Assembly (NCBI RefSeq): GCF_024612015.1
Contig: NZ_CP102512.1
Coordinates: 9,362,001-9,426,000, forward strand
Length of the DNA stretch: 64,000 nt
Direction: 5' to 3'
Source: Streptomyces sp. CA-210063
GTDB taxonomy: Bacteria > Actinomycetota > Actinomycetes > Streptomycetales > Streptomycetaceae
The notes under the pieces are model-generated. The model made no database searches. It saw only the letters and a list, made by a program, of their open reading frames with translations, and was not told the origin of the DNA. The position numbers and the translations under genes are program-made. Shown in pieces: positions 17,612 through 25,698 of this stretch. Positions within the stretch are counted from its first letter, which is position 1; each line of letters starts with the position of its first letter.

Positions 17612-20600
17612 TCACCACTGGATCGTCCCTGGGACCGACGGCGGCGCCTCCCGTGCCGTGACCGTCTCGCGTGCCGACGCGCGGACGTCGGGGTGTGCGT
17701 GCCGGCGCAGGGTGCGGAGCTGGCCGCGCCACGGCTCCGTCCACCGAGAGCGGCTGCCGCCGGAGACGGTGAGCCTGATGGCGAACAGGCCCTGGGCCAG
17801 GCCCGGTTCCGCACCCAGCGTGCGGGCGGTCTCCAACCACGCGTCTGGCGCGGGGCCGCTGATCGCGCTGAGCCGCGAGCTGAGCCCTTCGGCGATGTCC
17901 CGGGCGAGCAGCGGACGTCCTTCGCAGTCGGCAGCCAGTCGGCGCAAGCCCGAGGACAGCGCGGTGGCGTCCTTGTTCAGTTCGAGGGAGTACAGCCGGA
18001 GTTCGGCGACGGAGCGCGCGAAATCCTCGTGCCCGGCGGCGGTGTCGGCGGCGCGCACCAGCACGTCCGCCGTCGGCCGGCCCCCGCCCCGGTAGCGATG
18101 GTGGAGCAGGAGGTGGTGCAGCAGGCTCGCGGCCCGCTGCCGGGCCGGCTGGTCGCGTTCGGGCTCGGCGTCGGGCTGGTCCGGGTCTCCTGTGGCTTCC
18201 AGCATCGCCCGCAGGGCCCGAAGGTACGGGCCGTCGTCGTCCGCCGCGAGCTCCACCAACTCCTGCCCGGCCATCGCCCACACTGCCCGATCGGCAAGGT
18301 CCGTGGTGGCGGCCACCAGCATCTCGGCGATCTCCGGCTGCCACGGCGCCCATTCCGCCAGTGCTGGAAACAGCGCCGCAGCCGTTTCCGGTTCGAGCGG
18401 CTCGCAGGCGCGATGCAGCAGCCCTGCATACCTGGCCCGATGCTCCTCGTCCACCTCGGCCACGGCCGCCCGCGCCAGCTCCCGGCGGAGCTCCGTGCGT
18501 CCCTGCGCGGCCGACTCCAGCATGGGCCAGCCGGCCGGCTCCGCCAGCATCCCCTGGGCAAACGCGACGCACACCGACTGCACGTCGTGGTGCTGCCCGG
18601 GCAGCTCGAACGCTTCCCGCAGCAGCGGCGCCGCCTGCGCCGGGGGCAGCATCGTCGCCGCGAGGCGCACCGCCTCCTTGCGGCTGGTGACCTTCACCGT
18701 CCGCGGGTCCTTCGGCGTGAGCAGCCTGCGGAGCTCCGTGGCGAGCCGCGACGGCGCGACGTACTGCGCGGCCCGCGTCGCCGCGTAGACCGCGACCCGG
18801 GCGCGGTCGCCGCCCGCGTGCTCCAGCAGCAGCGGCAGCACCTCGCCGGGGCGGTCCGTCCACGGCAGTGCGCCGAGGGCCGCCTCCCCCAGCGGGACGT
18901 TCGACGATCCCGTGTAGCGGCGGACGACTTCCAGGCCCGCCTCCGGAATCACTGCCGCCGCCGAGAGGGCCTGGACGCGCACATGCACCAGCTGCCCCGC
19001 GTCGCCCGCCGTGCGCGCGAGCAGCTCCGCCGCCGCCCGCTGCTGGCGCGGCACCCAGCGGTGCGCCCGGTGGGTGGGTGGCGTCCAGTGGCTGCGGGCG
19101 GTCAGGAAGCGGCCGTACGGTGGGGTCTCCGCCAGCACCGGGTCGAGCAGGTCCGTACGCCGCCCCGTCAGGACTCTCAGAACGGACGGCAGGACGGCGG
19201 CGGACGGCTCCAGCCTCACGATCCGCTCCACCCGCTCGTCGCGCCCCTTCGGCTGCTCCAGCCAGAGGTCGACGGCGGTGCGGACGGACGCGTCGTTTCC
19301 GAACTGGACGGCCTGCCACAGGTACTCCTGGAGTTCGGCCATCCCCCACGCGCGCCGCCCGAGTGCCCGTACGAGTGCGAAGACGAGCGAGTAGTCGGCC
19401 TTGTCGGTGGCGGCCTCCAGCCACGGCCGTAGCGCCGCCAGCACCTCGTACTCCTGGCCGCGCCGCAGCACGATGTCGAGGCGGCCGACGTTCGCGCCGC
19501 CGGTGTGGCCGGACAGCCGGGTGAGGGTGTCGAGGGCCCAGCCGATGAGCCGCGTGCCGCCCGTGACGGCGTGCTCGCGCAGCACGGACAGGGCGAGCGT
19601 GCTGAGCGCGTGACGGGTGCTCCAGGAGGAGTCGCGGGCTTCGACGGCGTCGATGGCGATTCGTCCGAGGTCCTCGGCGGCGTCCTCCGCGAACAGCGAA
19701 GGGCGCACCTCTGCCAGTGCGGAGAGGGCGGCGCTGCGGACCGGGTCCTGTTCATTGCGCAGCCGCAGCAGCGCACGCAGCAACCGGCTCACTTCCTGTG
19801 GGTCGCGGGAGCGTGCTGCGTTGCGGACGAGCAGCGGGTACGCCGTGGCGCGGTCGTCCGCGGCGGAGCGGCGGACGGCGGTGAGAAGGTCGTCACGGAC
19901 CTCGTCCGGCGGCAGATAGGCGGCTGCCGTCAGTATCTGCGTCCAGTGCGCGCCCCTGCCGCGGGCCAGCGTCGCTATCCGCCGAGCCTCGGCAGTGCGC
20001 CGCTCGTACGGCAGTACGTCGAGCAGGGCGGGGCTGAGGTCCGCGTGGGCGAGATCGTTGCCCTCCATCGCCGCGTCGAACAGGGCGCCGCGGCGGGAGG
20101 GCGGCAGGCAGGCCAGCAGCCGGGCGAGAGCGGCCGCGTTGTCGTTCCAGGCGCAGGCGAGGTCGGTGAGTTCCGCCGGGGCGTGGCGGACGAGGCGGCG
20201 CAGCACGGCGGGTTCGAGGCGGCCGCTGTTCAGCCGGGACCGCAGCTTCGGGCGTAGCAGCAGCCGCACCGTGCGGCCGGGATCTGCCTCGACCAGGAGG
20301 TGCAGCTTGCGGTCCACGGGCATCGGCAGCGTCTCGTAACGCTCGAGCACAGCCAGCACGCCGAGCGGATCCCGTTCGGCGAGGAGCGCGAGCGCGTCTG
20401 CGTGGGACGCCAGCCAGCCGTCCCGTACGACGGCGGGGAGGGTGTCGAGCTGCCGCTCCATCTCGGCGAGCAGCAGAGCGGGATGGCGGGCGGCGAGCAG
20501 CCGGTAGGAGCTCAGTCCGCGGAACAGGCGGGGCAGCAGCCGGGCGGCGGTCTCCGGCGTGCAGGCGGGGAGCAGTTCCGCGGCGGCCTCGGCGCCCCAT

Positions 20601-21004
20601 CGCCGGTACGTCGGCTCGACCAGCGCCTCGGCGAGGCCCGTACGCCCCGCCACGGCGATGGCGTGCACGAGCTGCTGCCGTACGGCGGCGGGTGCATCCT
20701 CGATGGCCTCGATCACGGTGGCGTCCGTGAGCCGCCCCTGCCGCAGCGCCCTGATCGCGGGGGCGCGGACGAGGCGGTCGGGGTCCGCGAGGCAGCCCTT
20801 CAGATACGCGTCGTGACGCGCCATGTCCGCCACGGTGGCGGCGAGCCGCCGCCCGTGGACGCCGTGGGCGGCGAGCCCGGTTACAAGCTCGTCGACCGCC
20901 CCCATTGCCGCGGCGCGCCGGGCAGCAGAGGCCAACTCACGCATGCGGTGGGGGTAGGCGAGCCGGTCGACGGCTGTGAGCAGGTCTTCGGTGCGCTGCG
21001 ACAT
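17612..21004 (-). CDS. giant HEAT-like helical repeat protein
   Basis: 1130 residues from the ATG giving MSQRTEDLLTAVDRLAYP. Almost the whole protein is alpha-helical repeats rich in Ala, Leu and Arg: DPDRLVRAPAIRALRQG near the start, EQDPVRSAALSALAEVRP in the middle and HAHPDVRASARETV near the end are typical HEAT helices. No catalytic motif, signal peptide or membrane helix is visible. Longer readings to 21583 add Arg/Pro-rich sequence with no repeat character. I recall similar long HEAT-domain proteins as scattered Streptomyces genes of unknown function. It lies between two IS110 3' remnants. A protein-binding scaffold role is inference. Confidence 0.8.
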   Translation of the reverse strand: MSQRTEDLLTAVDRLAYPHRMRELASAARRAAAMGAVDELVTGLAAHGVHGRRLAATVADMARHDAYLKGCLADPDRLVRAPAIRALRQGRLTDATVIEAIEDAPAAVRQQLVHAIAVAGRTGLAEALVEPTYRRWGAEAAAELLPACTPETAARLLPRLFRGLSSYRLLAARHPALLLAEMERQLDTLPAVVRDGWLASHADALALLAERDPLGVLAVLERYETLPMPVDRKLHLLVEADPGRTVRLLLRPKLRSRLNSGRLEPAVLRRLVRHAPAELTDLACAWNDNAAALARLLACLPPSRRGALFDAAMEGNDLAHADLSPALLDVLPYERRTAEARRIATLARGRGAHWTQILTAAAYLPPDEVRDDLLTAVRRSAADDRATAYPLLVRNAARSRDPQEVSRLLRALLRLRNEQDPVRSAALSALAEVRPSLFAEDAAEDLGRIAIDAVEARDSSWSTRHALSTLALSVLREHAVTGGTRLIGWALDTLTRLSGHTGGANVGRLDIVLRRGQEYEVLAALRPWLEAATDKADYSLVFALVRALGRRAWGMAELQEYLWQAVQFGNDASVRTAVDLWLEQPKGRDERVERIVRLEPSAAVLPSVLRVLTGRRTDLLDPVLAETPPYGRFLTARSHWTPPTHRAHRWVPRQQRAAAELLARTAGDAGQLVHVRVQALSAAAVIPEAGLEVVRRYTGSSNVPLGEAALGALPWTDRPGEVLPLLLEHAGGDRARVAVYAATRAAQYVAPSRLATELRRLLTPKDPRTVKVTSRKEAVRLAATMLPPAQAAPLLREAFELPGQHHDVQSVCVAFAQGMLAEPAGWPMLESAAQGRTELRRELARAAVAEVDEEHRARYAGLLHRACEPLEPETAAALFPALAEWAPWQPEIAEMLVAATTDLADRAVWAMAGQELVELAADDDGPYLRALRAMLEATGDPDQPDAEPERDQPARQRAASLLHHLLLHHRYRGGGRPTADVLVRAADTAAGHEDFARSVAELRLYSLELNKDATALSSGLRRLAADCEGRPLLARDIAEGLSSRLSAISGPAPDAWLETARTLGAEPGLAQGLFAIRLTVSGGSRSRWTEPWRGQLRTLRRHAHPDVRASARETVTAREAPPSVPGTIQW

Positions 21005-21523
21005 GAGGGCGATTCTGCCTGGCGTGCGGGGGTGGCGCCTGCGGATTTCGGCGGGACGGGGGTCGTCATGCGGCAGGCTGTGTGGCTGTCCGTGCGGGCA
21101 TGTGGCGGTCTGTGCAGGCTCGGTCACCAACTCCGCCAGCGGGTCGTGTGCCAACGTGCGGCTCTCCGGGGAGGGATGTCGTCGTGGTGGGCGCCGGACA
21201 GTCCGCGCAGGAGAGCGCGGCGCTGCTGTGCGAAGCCAGCGTCGAGGTCCGACTGCACACCTGTGCAAGAGATTGGTGTTGAGAGGCGGTTCCGCCCCGC
21301 CGCCCCGGCAGCCAGACGCACCGCTGGGCCGCTCCTGGGCGCTGTACGGGGCCGTGTACCAGGCCGCGCTTTCCGGTATTACCAGAGCAGTCGCGGTTGC
21401 AGATGCCCGACTCGCACGTGTCCAGGAGGTTCCCCGCGCGATAACCTCGGGCGGATCGCGCGTCCTTACGCCACCACTGGTGAGGGCGTCGTGTGCAACA
21501 TTCGTGTGGGCTTCGGGGGTGTG
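21005..21523. other. intergenic region with an oxidoreductase scrap
   Basis: About 520 bp between divergently transcribed genes. Apart from the nucleotide-binding-motif fragment at 21165-21270 I see no gene. It must hold the promoters of the HEAT-type gene and of the HEPN operon. Confidence 0.4.
21165..21270 (+). pseudogene. fragment of an NAD(P)/FAD-dependent oxidoreductase
   Basis: In one frame the DNA reads GRDVVVVGAGQSAQESAALL followed by CEASVEVRL. This is the GxGxSA dinucleotide-binding motif and following helix of flavin-dependent monooxygenase-like oxidoreductases. Neither the preceding nor the following residues continue the domain, so only about 35 codons survive. Confidence 0.5.
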
Positions 21524-22432
21524 ATGGCGTCGGGCAACAGTCGACGATCTGCGGTCAAAGAGGGTGCTGTTTCGGATGGCCACGGCGGCACCGTTATCCG
21601 TTTCACCTATGGGAAAGACGTCAATGACGTCCCTGGGACCTCTACGGCAGTCGCACAGTGCCTAGCGGAAATTCGCCTCCACCTCGCGGCTGGTACGGAC
21701 GCCCAGACCGTCAGGGCTGTGGCGCTCGTATACCGCGCGTTCGACGAGATCGCCGATGCGGAACGAACGGTTGGAACGGTCGCACACCAGCTGGATGACG
21801 CTTTGGCAGCCACCAGCGTCCCAGAGGCGCTGATATCGCGCCTTCGAGAGTTGATGGATCTCGCTGCGAGAGCCCGCAGGCTTCAGGGGACCGTTCCCCG
21901 TCCTGCGCTGGATCTGTTGGCCCAGGCAGAGGCCGGCCTGCAAGAGGCATCTGCGATGGAGTCTGCGAATGATCGTTTCGCCACGGCTCATCTGGCAGCA
22001 TTACGCACCGCCGCCGCAGTGCTTGCTGCCCGAGGCCGGCCGCCGGAAGGCGCGAGCGATGGGCGCCGCAGGCGGATCCGCAGCGCATGGGAGGTGCTTC
22101 CTGAAGTAGCTCCGGAGCTGACCGAGTGGAGCGTTCTCTTCGCGGCCAGGGCTCGAACGCGCGCTCGCGCCGAGGCCGGCCTCCCGGGCGCGGCGAGCAT
22201 GCGTGAAGCGGAGGACTTGCTTCGCGATGCTCGGATGTTTCTCCGGATCAGCCAGCGGATACTCCTGTCTGACTCTTGGCAGCTTGAAAATCTGCGACTG
22301 CCGGACCCGGAGCCCGCGTTCAGAGACGCCGACGAGCGCGCAGCGCTCGAAAGCCCACCGCTAGACATACCCCTTGGTCACACCCCGCCGGGCCCTCCAT
22401 TGGGCGATGACGACGATGAATGGGACGAGTAG
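21524..22432 (+). CDS. SAV_6107-like HEPN-domain protein
   Basis: 302 residues from the ATG following a GTG. The N-terminal ~120 residues are an unassigned helical domain (TYGKDVNDVPGTSTAVAQCL, EALISRLRELMDLAARARRLQG). Residues ~125-260 match the SAV_6107-type HEPN family, with RFATAHLAALRTAAAVLAARG giving an intact R-x4-H RNase motif (Arg151, His156), then RIRSAWEVLPEVAPELTEW. The tail is acidic (GDDDDEWDE). There is a TTA codon for Leu160 (22001). The stop is immediately followed by the start of the membrane protein with no gap, so the two are co-translated. HEPN ribonucleases are common toxins; the added N-terminal domain and membrane partner are unusual. Confidence 0.8.
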   Translation: MASGNSRRSAVKEGAVSDGHGGTVIRFTYGKDVNDVPGTSTAVAQCLAEIRLHLAAGTDAQTVRAVALVYRAFDEIADAERTVGTVAHQLDDALAATSVPEALISRLRELMDLAARARRLQGTVPRPALDLLAQAEAGLQEASAMESANDRFATAHLAALRTAAAVLAARGRPPEGASDGRRRRIRSAWEVLPEVAPELTEWSVLFAARARTRARAEAGLPGAASMREAEDLLRDARMFLRISQRILLSDSWQLENLRLPDPEPAFRDADERAALESPPLDIPLGHTPPGPPLGDDDDEWDE

Positions 22433-23467
22433 TTGGGGGATATCGCCAAGGGTGTTCTCGGTGGCGGGTGGAGCCTGTTGGTCGGCTGGATCCTGCCGAC
22501 AGCCATCAACTTGGGCATTCTGGCCATCACCATGGGGCCCAGCCTGCGCCAGGTCCCGGTGGCGAACCAGATATTCACTGCCTCGCCGGGTGCGAAGGCG
22601 CTGCTGTTACTGATTGCTTCCGTATTGACGGGCCTCATCCTCAATGCCTTGCAAGTCCCCCTCTATCGAGTTTTGGAGGGGTACCTGCTCTGGCCGGCGC
22701 GACTTTATGCACGGCGCAGTCGCCACCACCGCAAGCGCCGTAGCGACCTGGCCGATGAACTGACACGGACGCGCCGCGCGCGTCGGGCTGCAGCTGAGCG
22801 GATGCAGTCGGCAGGCACTGCACAGAGGCCACCTATCCCTGACGGAGAAGCCCCGGCCGCACCAGATCCACGCGACGAAGTATTAACAGCGACGCAGCAG
22901 GCGCTGCTTGGTGAGCGGCTGGCCAGATATCCGGTGCAGGACGACCAGGTCACGCCTACTAGGCTCGGCAACGCCATTCGGCGCTTGGAGGAGTACGGCT
23001 ATGACCGGTATCGCCTGGATTCTCAGGTGCTTTGGAACGAGCTCACCGCGATGGCGCCCGAGCAGGCTCGCAGGCAGGTCGACACCGCGCGCACCAGCGT
23101 CGACTTCTTCATAGCCCTGCTGTACGGGCACACAGTCCTCGTCGCCATGGCCCTGTGTGCCACATCGGTTGATAGTGCCGATCCTCCAGTTCTCCTCGGC
23201 ACGGCCGGCGTCCTCTGCGCTCTGTGCCCGCTTTGGTATCGGGCCGCGGTTGCAGCAACTGATGAATGGGCGGCAGCCGTCCGCGCACTGGTCAACCTGG
23301 GGCGCCACCCATTAGCTCAGGCCATGGGCCTTGACCTGCCACAGGACATCGCAGAAGAGAGAGAAATGTGGCGGATGGTCTCTCGGATGTCCCGTTCCCG
23401 ATTCCACGACCGAGCTGTCGCTTTGAACCGCTTCCGCTCCCCGCCTGGCATGGGCGAGCCTCGGTGA
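22433..23467 (+). CDS. four-helix membrane protein partnered with the HEPN protein
   Basis: 344 residues from a TTG directly after the HEPN stop. Two hydrophobic helices (about 10-34 and 54-75) are followed by a strongly basic coiled region (RRSRHHRKRRSDLADELTRTRRARRAAAE), a cytoplasmic stretch, two more helices (about 222-246 and 249-270) and a basic C-terminus. It contains three TTA codons (22607, 22883, 23312), which is very rare in a streptomycete and implies bldA-dependent expression and recent acquisition. No enzyme motif. It may anchor, sense for or be the effector of the HEPN protein; its family is unknown to me. Confidence 0.75.
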   Translation: MGDIAKGVLGGGWSLLVGWILPTAINLGILAITMGPSLRQVPVANQIFTASPGAKALLLLIASVLTGLILNALQVPLYRVLEGYLLWPARLYARRSRHHRKRRSDLADELTRTRRARRAAAERMQSAGTAQRPPIPDGEAPAAPDPRDEVLTATQQALLGERLARYPVQDDQVTPTRLGNAIRRLEEYGYDRYRLDSQVLWNELTAMAPEQARRQVDTARTSVDFFIALLYGHTVLVAMALCATSVDSADPPVLLGTAGVLCALCPLWYRAAVAATDEWAAAVRALVNLGRHPLAQAMGLDLPQDIAEEREMWRMVSRMSRSRFHDRAVALNRFRSPPGMGEPR

Positions 23468-23723
23468 ACGACCGCCCGGAGGCGACGGGAGTCAGCGCTG
23501 GCATCTGTGGGCGAGTTGCGTCTCCCGGATGCGACTTCTCGTCTGACGTGGAGGGGGCCAAACAGCTGCTCGTCGGATCGTCTCGCGGTGGTCCCAGGCG
23601 GGGTGGACGAGGTGCCCGTACACGTCGACCGTAGTTTTGATCAGCCGCGTCGGCCCCGCGGGGATGCTCCGCGGATGGTGATGGTGATCGCTCCTGCGGG
23701 GCCGTCGACCCCACGCGCTCCGG

Positions 23724-23868
23724 ACTACTACGAGCGCCGATCACGGAGGGCAAGTCCCGTCGCGAAATCCTCCCTTGCCTCAAGCGCTACGCGGCCCGGG
23801 AGGTCTTCCACTTGGTCGGACAGCTGCAGCCAGGACCCCATAGGGGCTGTGAGGTTGGAAAGTGCTGA
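23724..23868 (+). pseudogene. IS110 transposase C-terminal remnant (second)
   Basis: Reads TEGKSRREILPCLKRYAAREVFHLVGQLQPG and stops at 23868, the C-terminus of an IS110-family transposase. The region around 23764-23820 is nearly the same DNA as 17536-17592, in the same orientation. The first two thirds of the gene are absent. Confidence 0.7.
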
Positions 23869-23929
23869 CTGTCTCAATTCTCGAAGCAGGAAGTTGGTCC
23901 GGTGAGGTGCTGTTGCCGATCCACTGGGG

Positions 23930-24178
23930 ACGTTCAACCTGACGCTGCACGCGTGGGCGGAGCCGGGGAAGTGGATGAAGGATGCGGCCGAGGAGGCCGG
24001 CCAGGCGGTGACGCACCCGTGGCCGGGTGAGCCGTTCGAGCCAGCGGGGAAGCTGCCGATGGAAGCGTGGTGGCGGGCGGTGTCGCAGCCGAACGCGCAC
24101 CCCTGGCGGTGTGACCGGAGTACTGAGGGTGCGGCCGAGACGAGCAAGGGGGATCTCGACCTCGCTGGTGAGCGGTGA
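23930..24178 (+). pseudogene. unidentified coding fragment
   Basis: A frame with ordinary protein composition reads NLTLHAWAEPGKWMKDAAEE, later PWPGEPFEPAGKLPMEAWW, ending at 24178. No proper start precedes it, and upstream lies the IS110 relic. It looks like the tail of a gene whose 5' part was replaced by the IS. Family not recognised. Confidence 0.35.
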
Positions 24179-24466
24179 CGTCGGTCGGGAGTCCTCTGGG
24201 AAATCGGCACCACTCTCGGCGCCCTCGGTGCAACCGGGGAGGCTCTATCGTCGCCCCGGACAGGCACACCACCATCGTCGACATGCGCATCGACCTGGTG
24301 GAGTTACCACGTTGGGCTGCCCGGCGAAACTCGTGTCGCCGGACCGACGGGGACAAGCCGATCTACACAGCGCGTGGACCGGGACAGCGCCTGACAGGCC
24401 CTCGGCGGCGTCCACCGCGGCGGTGAATCTGCAGCGGCCGTAGGGTGCCCGGCGGCCGTCCATGCC
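24179..24466. other. gene-poor stretch
   Basis: No gene I can support. A short frame (MRIDLVELPRWAARRNSC, from about 24283) lacks a ribosome site and dissolves into Arg/Pro. Confidence 0.3.
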
Positions 24467-25432
24467 TCAGCCCTCGAGGAGATCACCCTGGGGGAGGATT
24501 CCCGGCATGTAGCCCCTGGCAGGGGACAGATCCCGCCAGTCGAGGTCCCCCTCCTCCACGGACACCACTCGCCAGTCGTCCTCCTCGTTCATGCTGCGGA
24601 ACGCCTCGTGCAGGAAGTCGGGGAGCACCTCGCTGTCCCGACGGCCCGGGCGGCGCCGGTCCTCAGGAACCGTCCAGTCTGCCGCGAAAAGAGTGCCGTC
24701 GATGTAGAGCGTGCGCTCCTGGCGAGGCCGGTGGCGGGCGAGTAGGCCCAGGCTGTCATCGCGAAGGCCCGCGATTTCGTTGCGTCGAGCTGCCCGTTCC
24801 ACACGCTGCAGCACCGGCGCCAAGACCCCGAGCGTCACGCCGAGCGCCTCGAAGCCAGCCACGACGTAGTCGCCCAGAATGAGTGGTTCCTGATGGGCGA
24901 AGGCGTCCAGGAACGGCGTGTAGTAGGCCAGCACATGTAGGTCCGGGTCGACGGGAAGGTCTACGGCGCGAGGGTCGGCTGTGTCCGGGTCGATCGCCGT
25001 CAGACGCATGGGGCTATGGAGGGAGGAGAAGTGCACCGCGCTCGCGTATGCGATCTTCGGCACTACGCCCTTGATGGTCTTGACTGTCCTCTTCTGTTCC
25101 TCCATGGCTTCGCGCAGCTTCTTCGTCAGCGGGCCTGAGCGGCCCTTGGCTTCCGCGACGACATAACCGCCGACGGTCCGCTCTCCGAAGAAGTCCGCCC
25201 GGCTCTGGCCGGGGGCGAAGGTGAGGTTGTAGGCGGAGGCGTAGCGGGCGACGTGCATGAAGAACCGGACGGATAGCTGCCTCTCGGCGAATGGCTGGCT
25301 TCCGGCGTCGACCCCGCAGAGTGCGCGCGCCGAGCCGGGCAGAGCATCCATGTCCTGTTCCGCTACTACGCCAAGTTTCTTGCCGAAACACGAGACCACG
25401 CCAACCGGCTGATCGAGGAGTCGATGAGGCAT
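24467..25432 (-). CDS. PD-(D/E)XK-like protein of unknown function
   Basis: 321 residues. A nuclease-like core lies early: SRADFFGER (Asp80), then VVAEAKGRSG with Glu94 and Lys96, that is D-x13-E-x-K. A helix follows (LTKKLREAMEEQKRTVKTIKG) and KIAYASAVHFSS. The remainder is mixed alpha/beta with an acidic C-terminus. The N-terminus is doubtful: the first 30 residues are atypical, and the other minus-strand frame contains a plausible start (MGNESKYGSAPDISHRYPTS, from 25571), so a frameshift near 25.43 kb may have split the gene. No methylase or specificity subunit is adjacent, so this is not a classical restriction system. It is the last element-2 gene before the dehydrogenase. Confidence 0.65.
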   Translation of the reverse strand: MPHRLLDQPVGVVSCFGKKLGVVAEQDMDALPGSARALCGVDAGSQPFAERQLSVRFFMHVARYASAYNLTFAPGQSRADFFGERTVGGYVVAEAKGRSGPLTKKLREAMEEQKRTVKTIKGVVPKIAYASAVHFSSLHSPMRLTAIDPDTADPRAVDLPVDPDLHVLAYYTPFLDAFAHQEPLILGDYVVAGFEALGVTLGVLAPVLQRVERAARRNEIAGLRDDSLGLLARHRPRQERTLYIDGTLFAADWTVPEDRRRPGRRDSEVLPDFLHEAFRSMNEEDDWRVVSVEEGDLDWRDLSPARGYMPGILPQGDLLEG

Positions 25433-25585
25433 TGGGAGGAACCGGGGGCCAGTGGCCGTTGAAGGCGCGCCAGCCGGGATCTGGCCCGGATATATCCCGG
25501 AACAGCTGGTCAGAGGTGGGATAGCGGTGGGAGATATCAGGAGCAGAGCCGTATTTCGACTCGTTGCCCAAGTGGAGGCTCCGGA

Positions 25586-25627
25586 GGGCGCCTGACGGGC
25601 ATTTGCCCAGGTCAGGCGCCCTTTTTT
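25586..25627. terminator. intrinsic-type terminator next to the aldehyde dehydrogenase stop
   Basis: A perfect 11-bp stem, GGGCGCCTGAC (25586-25596) with GTCAGGCGCCC (25611-25621), an inner GGGC/GCCC and a T6 run at 25622-25627. The T-tract is on the plus strand, so the canonical direction is towards the dehydrogenase. For the dehydrogenase transcript, coming the other way, only the stem is available. It belongs to the island side of the att core, so the element appears to have brought it. Confidence 0.65.
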
Positions 25628-25632
25628 GGCGC

Positions 25633-25698
25633 CTAGAAGAACCCCAACTTCTTCGGCGAATAGGACACCAGCAGGTTCTTCGTCTGCTGGTAGTGGTC
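25633..25698 (-). repeat. copy 3 of the att-like tail, within the live aldehyde dehydrogenase
   Basis: The functional gene end, encoding [21 protein letters not shown] and stop. The 19-bp core is at 25673-25691, identical to 9988-10006. Integration at this site leaves the protein sequence unchanged because the incoming element supplies a matching tail. Confidence 0.75.

Larger units (their letters stand above)
9988..25691. mobile_element. putative integrated element 2 (about 15.7 kb), bounded by att copy 2 and the live gene
   Basis: The interval runs from the core at 9988-10006 to the identical core inside the dehydrogenase (25673-25691). It carries most of the defence-like cargo, two or three IS110 relics and several gene fragments. 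The content is mosaic and mostly of unknown families, with TTA codons in several genes. No integrase, Rep, Tra or excisionase gene is recognisable, so mobility would need help in trans or has been lost. Confidence 0.6.

Noticed and set aside
20300..21523. Long plus-strand open frame upstream of the HEPN protein that would extend it to 710 residues
   Set aside because: The upstream part is the antisense of the HEAT-type gene, low-complexity in Arg/Gly/Pro, with no family features; the SAV_6107-like part and a sensible start begin at 21524.
24467..25432. Classical restriction-modification system
   Set aside because: Although a nuclease-like core is visible, there is no methyltransferase or specificity gene nearby; the only methyltransferase (40679-41278) is a small-molecule type far away.
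25433..25632. Search for GGTCCG arm repeats on the island side of att copy 3
   Set aside because: Only GGCCCGG and TCCCGG-like words are present (25483-25500), with different spacing, so I do not claim an arm here.
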